Below, piece after piece: positions 1 through 6,346 of a stretch of DNA of 64,000 nt. Position numbers and translations under genes: made by a program. Position 1 is the stretch's first letter, and each line of letters begins with the position of its first letter. Under the pieces are notes generated by a model that did not search any database, had not been told where the DNA came from, and saw only the letters and a list, made by a program, of their open reading frames with translations. This DNA is from Gammaproteobacteria bacterium (GTDB lineage Bacteria > Pseudomonadota > Gammaproteobacteria > Pseudomonadales > Azotimanducaceae), in NCBI GenBank assembly GCA_027297435.1, contig JAPUIA010000275.1, forward strand, positions 30,089 through 94,088, read 5' to 3'.

Positions 1-441
1 CGAGCCCATCGCGCGACCTATCCATCATGCAAGGCGGACTACGGTCCGGTGTTGGCGGGCTTTTTGGATGCGGGTCTCGCGGCCGACCGCGAAGCCTATG
101 ATGCCTTGGAGGCGTTGCGGGTCGAGTTCCGATCCGAATTGGATGCGTTGTTGAATCGCGTCGATGCGTTGATTGTGCCGACCATGATCTCGCCGACACC
201 GACCTGGGAGAGCATCAACAAGATCGTGCAGAGCGACGACGGGATAGCCGATTTCGTCACGTTTACCTCGCCATTCAACTACTCTGGACATCCGACCATC
301 ACGCTGCCCGCGGGGCTAGACGAGGACGGCCTCCCCAAATCGTTTCAGCTGGTTGGTCGCTGGTTGGGAGAGCCAAGTTTGATTCGCGCCGGCTCGGTTT
401 ACGAGGCGGCGTTGGGTTTCGATGAGCACCCGTTGCCGTGA
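1..441 (+). CDS. Amidase signature family protein, C-terminal part (5' end outside window)
   Basis: The reading frame is open from base 1 to the TGA at 439-441, giving about 146 residues of a protein that begins upstream. The part seen resembles the C-terminal region of amidase-signature hydrolases (GatA and related amidases): an 'ALIVPTM' strand, then 'TSPFNYSGHPTITLPAG', then 'PKSFQLVGRWLGEPSLIRAG' and a short tail. These enzymes hydrolyse amide bonds with a Ser-cisSer-Lys triad, but the catalytic residues lie in the missing N-terminal part, so activity cannot be judged. A GatA role is less likely because no gatB or gatC follows; a stand-alone amidase is preferred. Confidence 0.8.
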   Translation, partial: RAHRATYPSCKADYGPVLAGFLDAGLAADREAYDALEALRVEFRSELDALLNRVDALIVPTMISPTPTWESINKIVQSDDGIADFVTFTSPFNYSGHPTITLPAGLDEDGLPKSFQLVGRWLGEPSLIRAGSVYEAALGFDEHPLP

Positions 442-518
442 GGAGGGCCCATGTTGGCAAATAGCGGCCGACTTAGAGGCACCGTCAGCGTAGTACTTCA
501 TACACCCTCACTACTGGG

Positions 519-548
519 GTAGGAGCGGCTTAGGCCGTTGGCAACCGC
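519..548. repeat. REP-like sequence fragment
   Basis: The gene-free 442-570 stretch carries 'GGTAGGAGCGGCTTAGGCCG', followed by 'CAACCGCGATTCTAGAGGTA'. The core TAGGAGCGGCTT is also present at 48841 in this window, where it forms a hairpin. Cores of this kind are common as repetitive extragenic palindromes in gammaproteobacteria. It lies between two convergent genes. Confidence 0.45.
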
Positions 549-570
549 GATTCTAGAGGTACCTTTAGGT

Positions 571-1017
571 CTAGCACCAACGCCGAACGTTGTCTTTGTA
601 GGTAACGTAGTCAGCGCCAAACGTCTCTTCCATCAGCACCTCCTCCTTGACGACGAAGCGTTGACGGATGATGAAGAAGAACACGGGAAACACGATCCAC
701 GGCAGGGGCTCATTGCACACGAACCCCGTGCCGATGAGAAACGCGAACATGCCCGTGTACATCGGATTGCGTGAGAATGCGAACGTCCCGTCGGTCACCA
801 ACGCCGACGACTCGGTGAGCGGAACGATGTTCGTCTCGGCTCTCTTGAACTGTATTGCGGCGCTGCCTGCCAAGACCAGGCCTGCACCCATCAAGGTCAA
901 TCCCGTCCACAGCGCCCACGGTCCCGCCAACGTTAGGTTCGTGGCGTAGCTCAGCGCCACCATCGCCAGCAGCGCAACAAAAAAGTAGTGCGGGGGCAAG
1001 ATCTTGGGTGGCGCCAT
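571..1017 (-). CDS. Isoprenylcysteine carboxyl methyltransferase (ICMT/PEMT)-like membrane protein
   Basis: A 148-residue integral membrane protein with about four hydrophobic segments (near residues 10-26, 36-56, 85-103 and 104-120). The C-terminal half carries the ICMT/PEMT family pattern: 'FSRNPMYTG', then a hydrophobic hairpin, then 'EEVLMEETFGADYVTYKDNV' ending in RRW. Known family members bind S-adenosylmethionine with these elements and methylate lipids or small substrates. The substrate cannot be told from sequence. It is transcribed towards the amidase and lies just downstream of the Spy-like gene (20-bp gap), so the two may be co-transcribed. Confidence 0.75.
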   Translation of the reverse strand: MAPPKILPPHYFFVALLAMVALSYATNLTLAGPWALWTGLTLMGAGLVLAGSAAIQFKRAETNIVPLTESSALVTDGTFAFSRNPMYTGMFAFLIGTGFVCNEPLPWIVFPVFFFIIRQRFVVKEEVLMEETFGADYVTYKDNVRRWC

Positions 1018-1037
1018 ATTTGCGTTCTATGCCTCGT

Positions 1038-1505
1038 TCAGTGGTGGTACTCGATCCAGCCGTCGAGATCGGCCTGTTGTTCCGGCGTAAGCGCAGTATA
1101 GAAACCCTCGAATGCCGGCCTCAATTCTGCGATCGCTTGTTCGCTGCGTCCGAGTATCGATTGCAAGGATGCAAGACCATCGTCTACGGAAGCTAAGCTT
1201 ACCGCATTGCACGTCTCGACCGCGTCTACCCGCCATCGTTCCAGCACCTCGATCACCGGTTCCAGAGCAATGTCCTGTGCGTCGTCGAGATCCAGTTCGG
1301 CGCTTATCGACGCTCGTACGTGGCGCGTGTGTTTAGCGTCCAAGCGGGCACAGTGATCACCGGTGGCCGATGCTCCACCGTGGCGCATCAAGCCGTGGGC
1401 GAGTGCCGCTTCGGGCCAAAAGGTCGAAGCGGCGAAGACGCCAATTAGGGTCAATACGGCAAGCGTGGTGAGAACCGTGGTTACGACGATTTGCAATTGG
1501 TTCAT
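1038..1505 (-). CDS. Spy/CpxP-like periplasmic LTxxQ-motif protein
   Basis: A 155-residue protein with an N-terminal hydrophobic segment (residues 8-27) acting as signal peptide or anchor, and a predicted helical body. Near the C terminus 'FYTALTPEQQADLDGW' matches the LTPEQ (LTxxQ) motif of Spy/CpxP/ZraP periplasmic proteins, which bind unfolded proteins or metals and damp sensor kinases. It is divergent from an OmpR-type regulator and EnvZ-like kinase 160 bp away, the usual arrangement for a CpxP-like accessory protein. A role in that kinase's signalling is inferred from position. Sequence similarity outside the motif is weak. Confidence 0.65.
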   Translation of the reverse strand: MNQLQIVVTTVLTTLAVLTLIGVFAASTFWPEAALAHGLMRHGGASATGDHCARLDAKHTRHVRASISAELDLDDAQDIALEPVIEVLERWRVDAVETCNAVSLASVDDGLASLQSILGRSEQAIAELRPAFEGFYTALTPEQQADLDGWIEYHH

Positions 1506-1588
1506 GGCAGATCCTTGGGTTTCTGATCGAAGGGATCGTGAGCATGATCGACGTACCGGTGTATTAGGTCTCTCAACGATCTCGCTTT

Positions 1589-1660
1589 GTAACAGTCGAT
1601 TGCAGAATCGGCTTTTGGCAACAGGTTGTTACCCATTGACCGGGTGGCGGCCGATATAAT
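1589..1660 (+). promoter_or_regulatory. Divergent promoter/operator region of the two-component operon
   Basis: The 161-bp gap between the Spy-like gene and the response regulator has a consensus TATAAT at 1655-1660, only 6 bases before the ATG at 1667, with TTGACC at 1636-1641 (spacing of 13, too short for a standard sigma70 promoter). An imperfect dyad GGCAACA/TTGTTACC lies near 1617-1634, and GTAACA (1589) pairs with TGTTAC (1628). No Shine-Dalgarno precedes the regulator ATG. If the -10 is real, the transcript would be leaderless. The dyad could be the regulator's own operator. Confidence 0.35.
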
Positions 1661-1666
1661 CGCGCG

Positions 1667-2374
1667 ATGCCGGAAATGCCCCAAATACTGCTGGTGGACG
1701 ACGACGCTGAAATCCGTCAACTGATCACCGCCTACCTGCAAATGCACGGGTATGAGGTGGTCGCCGTGGGTGACGGACGCGCCATGAGGAGCGCGCTTGG
1801 CGAACAAGATGTCGCACTGGTGTTGCTCGACGTGATGTTGCCGGGCGACGACGGCTTGACGCTCTGCCGAGAGCTGCGTGACCTCGGCAACCTACCGATC
1901 ATCCTGCTCACGGCCCTCTCGGAAGAGAGCGATCGCGTGGTCGGGTTGGAGATGGGCGCCGACGATTACCTCACGAAACCGTTCAGCCAACGCGAGCTGC
2001 TTGCACGCATTCGTGCCGTACTGCGTCGCAGCCAAGACCAGCTGGCCGTGCATCGCGTTGCGCTCGACGAAGCGTACGGATTTGCCGGCTGGGTTTTGGC
2101 GCCCGCCAAACGCGAACTTAGAAATCCACAGGGTGTCGTCGTGTCGCTGACGGGCGGCGAGTTCGATCTGCTGGTCGCTTTCGTGCGCCACCCCGGACGC
2201 GTCATGAACCGGGATCAACTCTTGGAACTCACGAAGGGACGGAACGCTCAGCCGTTCGATCGCAGTATTGATGTTCAGTTGTCACGCTTGCGCAAGAAAC
2301 TCGGCCCAACAGAACTCATCAAGACCGTACGCGGTGGTGGCTACCTACTCTCGGTGGAAGTGACCGATGGTTGA
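1667..2374 (+). CDS. OmpR-family response regulator
   Basis: A 235-residue DNA-binding response regulator. The receiver domain (about 5-120) shows the acidic pair in 'VDDDAE', the phosphoacceptor Asp55 in 'LLDVMLPGDDG', the conserved Thr in 'LLTALS' and the Lys in 'YLTKPF'. The C-terminal winged helix (about 140-232) ends with 'RSIDVQLSRLRKKL' and 'IKTVRGGGYLL', typical of OmpR. It overlaps the downstream kinase gene by 8 bases, so translation is probably coupled. Start chosen at the first ATG (1667); an alternative ATG lies at 1676, directly before the receiver domain. The Spy-like gene and the cytochrome genes are likely targets by position. Confidence 0.9.
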   Translation: MPEMPQILLVDDDAEIRQLITAYLQMHGYEVVAVGDGRAMRSALGEQDVALVLLDVMLPGDDGLTLCRELRDLGNLPIILLTALSEESDRVVGLEMGADDYLTKPFSQRELLARIRAVLRRSQDQLAVHRVALDEAYGFAGWVLAPAKRELRNPQGVVVSLTGGEFDLLVAFVRHPGRVMNRDQLLELTKGRNAQPFDRSIDVQLSRLRKKLGPTELIKTVRGGGYLLSVEVTDG

Positions 2375-3674
2375 GTCAAAGAGGCAGCCGGCGAGTCAGT
2401 TCACTCGGCTGGCGGTGGGCATCACGGTCGGGTTCGTGTTGCTGCACCTGGGTTTGCACTTCTTCTATGCGCACGAGCGCATGGTGGCGAATACCTTGAC
2501 GTTTGCCAAGTCGACGTTCGATCGGTCGCTGGCCGTTGCGGAATTGCAACTCACTCATCCCGATATCGCCGCCCGCTTGACGGGACCTGAGTTCAGTTTG
2601 GAGAACATCGATGCACCCCTCGTCATACCGCAGCGGCCATGGCCGCATAGCGACGAGGTGCGTGAGGGGTTGTTGGTTTATCTCGACGCGATTGGATTTG
2701 TCGGCGCAGCGGATGTGCGATTGTGGTTTGGTGGTGGCAGAGGGCCGCCGCGGTTGGTGATGCAGATACCGATACAGGATCGTTGGCTCAAGGTCGAGGC
2801 AGGGACCACCACCACGTCATGGGGGCATAGTATGGCCGGTGTGTTCTGGACCACGATGATTGCGGTCATGGTATGGCTCGGGGTGTTGTGGGCGACTCGA
2901 CGCGTGACACGGCACCTACCGCGGTTTGCCGTCGCGGCTGAGAACCTGGGCACGACGCGGGTCGCAGACCCGTTGCCTGAAAACCAGGGCCCGCGAGAGA
3001 TACGCCATGCCAGTCGTGCTTTCAACGAGATGCAGCAGCGCGTGCAGAACTATCTCGAACAGCGAACCAGGATGCTCGCTGCGTTCTCGCACGATCTTAG
3101 GACCTTGGTGACCCGCCTACAGCTGCGCACCGCGCTGATCGACGATACCACGCAGCGCGGTAAGGCCGAACAGGACATCGCCGCGGTGACCGCTATTCTC
3201 GATGAAAGCCTCATCTATGCACGCGACGAGCAGAGCCAAGAGGCCGATACTGACATCGATCTGTCATCGTTGTTGCAGACACTGGTGGATGGCGCTATAG
3301 ATCAGGGTCATGTGGCGGATTTTGAAGGTGCAAGCGACGTGTTATGTACGGGCCAACCGAGCGCGCTCACTCGCGCATTTGCGAACCTGATTGATAACGC
3401 CATTCACTACGGCAACAGCGCTACCGTACGGTTGGTTGAACACGAGGCGCACCTAGTCGTCGATATTGTCGATCAGGGACCGGGTATTCCGGCGCGTGAT
3501 CACGAAAAGGTGCTCGAGCCTTACGTGCGCATGGACGCGTCGCGTAGCCGCGAAACGGGCGGTACCGGTCTCGGGCTTGCCATCGTGCACAACGTCGTGA
3601 CCCGGCACTCGGGTTCGCTCACATTCCATCACGAGTCCGACGGTTTCTATGCAACCGTAACATTGCCCCGCTAG
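2367..3674 (+). CDS. EnvZ-like sensor histidine kinase
   Basis: A 435-residue membrane sensor kinase. Transmembrane segments lie at about 14-34 and 156-176 and flank a periplasmic sensor domain of about 120 residues. A HAMP linker follows, then the dimerisation/H-box 'FSHDLRTLVTRLQLR' with His242, and the ATPase domain with N-box 'NLIDNAIHYG', G1 'DQGPGIP' and G2 'GGTGLGLAI'. The H-box resembles EnvZ but has Leu where the usual Pro of HxLRTP stands. It forms a pair with the overlapping regulator upstream. The signal is unknown; linkage to a b-type membrane protein and a multiheme cytochrome suggests a redox or envelope signal. Confidence 0.9.
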   Translation: MVESKRQPASQFTRLAVGITVGFVLLHLGLHFFYAHERMVANTLTFAKSTFDRSLAVAELQLTHPDIAARLTGPEFSLENIDAPLVIPQRPWPHSDEVREGLLVYLDAIGFVGAADVRLWFGGGRGPPRLVMQIPIQDRWLKVEAGTTTTSWGHSMAGVFWTTMIAVMVWLGVLWATRRVTRHLPRFAVAAENLGTTRVADPLPENQGPREIRHASRAFNEMQQRVQNYLEQRTRMLAAFSHDLRTLVTRLQLRTALIDDTTQRGKAEQDIAAVTAILDESLIYARDEQSQEADTDIDLSSLLQTLVDGAIDQGHVADFEGASDVLCTGQPSALTRAFANLIDNAIHYGNSATVRLVEHEAHLVVDIVDQGPGIPARDHEKVLEPYVRMDASRSRETGGTGLGLAIVHNVVTRHSGSLTFHHESDGFYATVTLPR

Positions 3675-3680
3675 CCCGGG

Positions 3681-4316
3681 ATGCGCTGGTTGTGTCTCAT
3701 CGGTTTGCTGCTCGTCGGCTTGACGTTCGTCGCGCCCCTCTCGTCGGGGGGCGGTTGGTTCTGGGACATAGGCAACTGGTTGGGGTTCGCGGCCCTTGCC
3801 CTGATGCTGTACCTGTTCATCGACAGCGGCCGCGGCCGCGGCGTCAAGCGCCACCAGTCGCTGGCGTGGTTAGCCGTCGGTGCCGCAGGGTGCCATGCGG
3901 TCTACTTCGTCGTTTTGGATGCGACCCTCATCGAATACCTAAAACCGACCATGCCCATTTATATGGCCATCGGCATTCTTGCGCTGGTGTTGCTCCTCGT
4001 CACGGCTATCACCTCGATAACCGCGGTCCGGAGGCGCTTGTACGCTAATCGCGACGAGTTCAAGAGTCTGCATTGGTGGTTCTCGGCGTTACTTCTCGCC
4101 ACCGCCGGATATCATGTCATCGGTAGCGCCTTCTACTACAACAACACCCTGCAGATGCTGTTGCTGGCGATATTGTTCGCCGGTTTGGCGCTCTGGTCGC
4201 GCTCTCATCTCAGCGTTCCCACGGTCACTCACCGCTCGCCGTCGAGTGCTATCAGGTGGGCTGTCGGCGTGTTGGTGGCGATCGGAATCGTGTTCGTCTT
4301 ACCGAGAAATCTTTGA
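3681..4316 (+). CDS. Polytopic membrane protein, possible b-type cytochrome
   Basis: A 211-residue protein with about six hydrophobic segments. Histidines lie in or near membrane segments: one in 'VKRHQSLAW', one in 'GAAGCHAVYFV', one in 'SLHWWFSALL' and one in 'TAGYHVIGSAFYY'. Paired His residues about 13-14 apart on two helices resemble ferric-reductase-like or cytochrome b membrane domains that bind two b hemes, so a heme-binding electron carrier is proposed. It starts 6 bases after the kinase stop and its TGA overlaps the ATG of the multiheme cytochrome c (TGATG), so the two are translationally coupled and probably pass electrons to each other. No named family was recognised with certainty. 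Confidence 0.6.
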   Translation: MRWLCLIGLLLVGLTFVAPLSSGGGWFWDIGNWLGFAALALMLYLFIDSGRGRGVKRHQSLAWLAVGAAGCHAVYFVVLDATLIEYLKPTMPIYMAIGILALVLLLVTAITSITAVRRRLYANRDEFKSLHWWFSALLLATAGYHVIGSAFYYNNTLQMLLLAILFAGLALWSRSHLSVPTVTHRSPSSAIRWAVGVLVAIGIVFVLPRNL

Positions 4317-4666
4317 TGCGTTGGTGGTTGGGGTTCGCTGTGGTGCTCGTGATGGGGATTGTCGGTTTCGGGTTGTCTGATGGTCACAGCGACTTGGTCG
4401 CGGCGGCCGAATCGCTGCCGGTGAACTTCGCCCACAAAGACCATCAGGCACAGAATTGTGTGGCGTGCCACCACAATTTCATAGACGCAACGGGTAGTGG
4501 CTTATGCTTCGACTGCCACGAGCGGTCTGCAGATGTTGCCTTCCTGATCGAGGCGCAGTTCCACGATCTGTGCCGTGGTTGTCACATGGAGAAGGCGGCG
4601 TTGGGAGAGGAGCACGGACCTACCCGGCAATGTCACGACTGTCACGTTCCCGACCCGTTCCCTTGA
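4316..4666 (+). CDS. Small tetraheme cytochrome c (cytochrome c3/c7-like)
   Basis: A 116-residue protein with an N-terminal hydrophobic segment (residues 4-20) serving as export signal or anchor. Four CxxCH heme-c sites follow: CVACH (48-52), CFDCH (64-68), CRGCH (86-90) and CHDCH (106-110). Extra histidines (40, 43, 53, 83, 100) could supply distal ligands for bis-His hemes as in c3/c7 cytochromes. It acts outside the inner membrane as an electron carrier. The ATG was chosen because it overlaps the upstream stop (TGATG) and gives a good signal segment; an in-frame upstream extension would be coded inside the membrane gene. Its 3' end overlaps a convergent gene by 47 bases. Confidence 0.85.
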   Translation: MRWWLGFAVVLVMGIVGFGLSDGHSDLVAAAESLPVNFAHKDHQAQNCVACHHNFIDATGSGLCFDCHERSADVAFLIEAQFHDLCRGCHMEKAALGEEHGPTRQCHDCHVPDPFP

Positions 4667-5063
4667 GGGCCGGTTGCGGCTGAGTAGTAGCAGTTGTGCG
4701 CGGCGTCTTCCAGAACGTTTGGTTGAGAACCCCGATCACAAGCACGGCGATCGCGAGATCGGTTACCACATAGGTCGCGATATCGGCGAACGGGTTGCCC
4801 ATAAAGTTGAGCTCTATCGCGTTGCACAGTGCATAGGTCGCGGCATAGGCAATACCATACTTGACGGGATCGGCCCGATAGATCGGCCATAGCAGCAAGG
4901 CTTGTATCGATACCACGACAAAAACCACGGGCACGATGCCGTGTAGCCAGAAATTGCCGGTCACGTCCAGAAAACGGCCGCTGAGATCGAGCCACGTCAC
5001 CATGCCGATTTCTCCGCCGAGCACGCTCAGCAACCCGACGAAGATGACAAGCGCAAGCTTCAC
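4620..5063 (-). CDS. Hypothetical four-helix membrane protein
   Basis: A 147-residue protein with about four transmembrane segments (near 1-25, 40-60, 70-90, 95-115) and a polar C-terminal tail of about 35 residues. It has conserved-looking polar residues in the membrane region, such as Glu in 'CNAIELNFMGNPF' and Asp in 'VTDLAIA'. I do not recognise the family. It is the last gene of a three-gene set with 4-base overlaps (6063 to 4620). Its polar tail is coded antisense to the cytochrome c 3' end, so the tail may not be conserved. Confidence 0.6.
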   Translation of the reverse strand: MKLALVIFVGLLSVLGGEIGMVTWLDLSGRFLDVTGNFWLHGIVPVVFVVVSIQALLLWPIYRADPVKYGIAYAATYALCNAIELNFMGNPFADIATYVVTDLAIAVLVIGVLNQTFWKTPRTTATTQPQPALKGTGRERDSRDIAG

Positions 5064-5626
5064 TCGGCTTCGTCGGTGGCGACTGTGAGCGGCACGCCCA
5101 TAAAACCCTGCAAGGGTAGTTCGCCAAAGTTGATGGCTTGTCCATGGCGCACTGCCTCAGGCAGAGACAAATTGCGATGCTTTACGAGATAGGCCGTCCA
5201 CAGGTGGCTGGCGCGCCACGCGACGGTGCAATGCAGCAACGTCTTGCCTTCGGATGCGGCCAGCGCCGCGGCAAATCGATCGACCGCCTCTGGCGTGTAA
5301 GGCGTATCGGGTCCGCCGAGCGGGATGTGCACATACCGCATGCCGAGTGTCTGTACCTTGGCCTCTTCGTCGAACGGTACGATGTTGCGGTTATCCATCT
5401 CGCGGTGTGTGCGCAGGTTGATCACCGTGGTAACACCTTGCTCCCGCATGCGTTCAAGCGCCGGTTGTGTTGGCTGCCCGGCAATGAAAACGTCTCCGGA
5501 TTTGACGAGTATCTGCTGGAACCCCGCAGCATCCAGCTTCTCGGGAAACGGTGTATCTGCGGATGCAGGTGCTGCCGCGACAAGACAGACCGCGAGCCAA
5601 CTGCAACACCGCATGAGTGTGTTCAT
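5060..5626 (-). CDS. Exported DSP/PTP-like phosphatase family protein (DUF442-like)
   Basis: A 188-residue protein with a signal peptide (about 1-23, ending 'AAPASA'). The mature part matches the beta-lactamase-hydrolase-like/DUF442 phosphatase fold: 'VFIAGQPTQPALERMREQGV', then 'TVINLRTHRE', 'VHIPLGGPDTPY' and the P-loop 'LLHCTVAWRAS'. The loop is Cys-x4-Arg, one residue shorter than the classical Cys-x5-Arg of tyrosine phosphatases; I recall short loops in this subfamily. Because it is exported, it probably acts on periplasmic phospho- or sulfur-containing substrates. It is coupled by 4-base overlaps to membrane genes on both sides. Confidence 0.7.
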   Translation of the reverse strand: MNTLMRCCSWLAVCLVAAAPASADTPFPEKLDAAGFQQILVKSGDVFIAGQPTQPALERMREQGVTTVINLRTHREMDNRNIVPFDEEAKVQTLGMRYVHIPLGGPDTPYTPEAVDRFAAALAASEGKTLLHCTVAWRASHLWTAYLVKHRNLSLPEAVRHGQAINFGELPLQGFMGVPLTVATDEAE

Positions 5627-6063
5627 GATGGGTCTTCGGCCATTCGCTTGGTTCTAGATCGCACCCAAAAAAGGCTCAAGCCTCCGGTGGCGATGGCAAC
5701 GATGAGGGGCGCGGCCAGGTCGCTCGGGACGATGATCGGTACAGGCAGGGAGGTGCTTAGTACGGCTACCACCACGAAGGGGCCGGTCGCGAGTAGGAAC
5801 CCAATCGCCGAAACCGTAACCTTGAGTTTGGGTGCGATGAGTGACGGAACCGTTACAAGACCCATCGCAGCGAGTATCACACCCGCGTAGATGATCGTCT
5901 CGAGTGCGGTAGTGTGCCAGGAAGCCACGCAGGAACTGGCCGCAAAGCTATCGGCGGCACAGTTTTGGTCGGCGATGTCGACCGCGAACAGTCCCCCATA
6001 AATCACGATTGTCACGACCAATGCGGCCGATACGGGTACCAGCAACCACCGTAGAAAAGTCAT
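5623..6063 (-). CDS. Hypothetical membrane protein
   Basis: A 146-residue protein with about four hydrophobic segments (near 5-28, 55-75, 82-105, 110-130) and a short basic C terminus. Two cysteines (in 'NCAADSF' and 'SSCVASWH') lie in the first extracytoplasmic loop and could form a disulfide. It is the first gene of the three-gene minus-strand set that includes the exported phosphatase. No family recognised. Confidence 0.55.
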   Translation of the reverse strand: MTFLRWLLVPVSAALVVTIVIYGGLFAVDIADQNCAADSFAASSCVASWHTTALETIIYAGVILAAMGLVTVPSLIAPKLKVTVSAIGFLLATGPFVVVAVLSTSLPVPIIVPSDLAAPLIVAIATGGLSLFWVRSRTKRMAEDPS

Positions 6064-6310
6064 TCTGTCTTCCGCTGCCAGAGCAGTGGCAATGTCTTAC
6101 GTTTTTGCCTGGGAATCAAGAGCACCTCTGACAACCTCGCGTTCGGCCGTCCTCCTTTCGGCCGTCAGGGATTCGGAAACCAACTCGCCGGTCTCTTATG
6201 GTAAAGGAGGAGTTGCCCCAGAGACGACCGCGGCAATCGGAGATTGCGGGCCCTGACGCCTGCAGGGGTATCGCCTGCAACGCGAAATGACAGCGATCGG
6301 TTCAAGGCAA
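6064..6310. other. Gene-free stretch upstream of the membrane/phosphatase operon
   Basis: About 250 bases between the start of the minus-strand operon at 6063 and the end of the benzoate operon. It holds short GC-rich inverted repeats (CGGCCGTCCTCCTTTCGGCCG near 6144-6164; CCTGCAGGGGTATCGCCTGC near 6259-6278) but no plausible gene. The promoter of the 6063 operon must lie here; no clear -35/-10 pair was seen. Confidence 0.4.
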
Positions 6311-6332
6311 AACAGGCCAATCCGTTGGCCCA
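6311..6332 (-). terminator. Possible terminator of the benzoate operon
   Basis: On the minus strand a stem GGCCAA/TTGGCC with a CGGA loop is followed by TGTTTTG. It lies 15-36 bases past the stop of the ligase gene, the last gene of the operon. The stem is short (6 bp) and the T-run is interrupted, so termination would be weak. Confidence 0.35.
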
Positions 6333-6346
6333 ACGAGCAGCAAGCG

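Noticed and set aside
5138..5890. Large plus-strand frame opposite the phosphatase and membrane genes
   Set aside because: It is the shadow of minus-strand genes with clear signal peptide, phosphatase loop and membrane segments.
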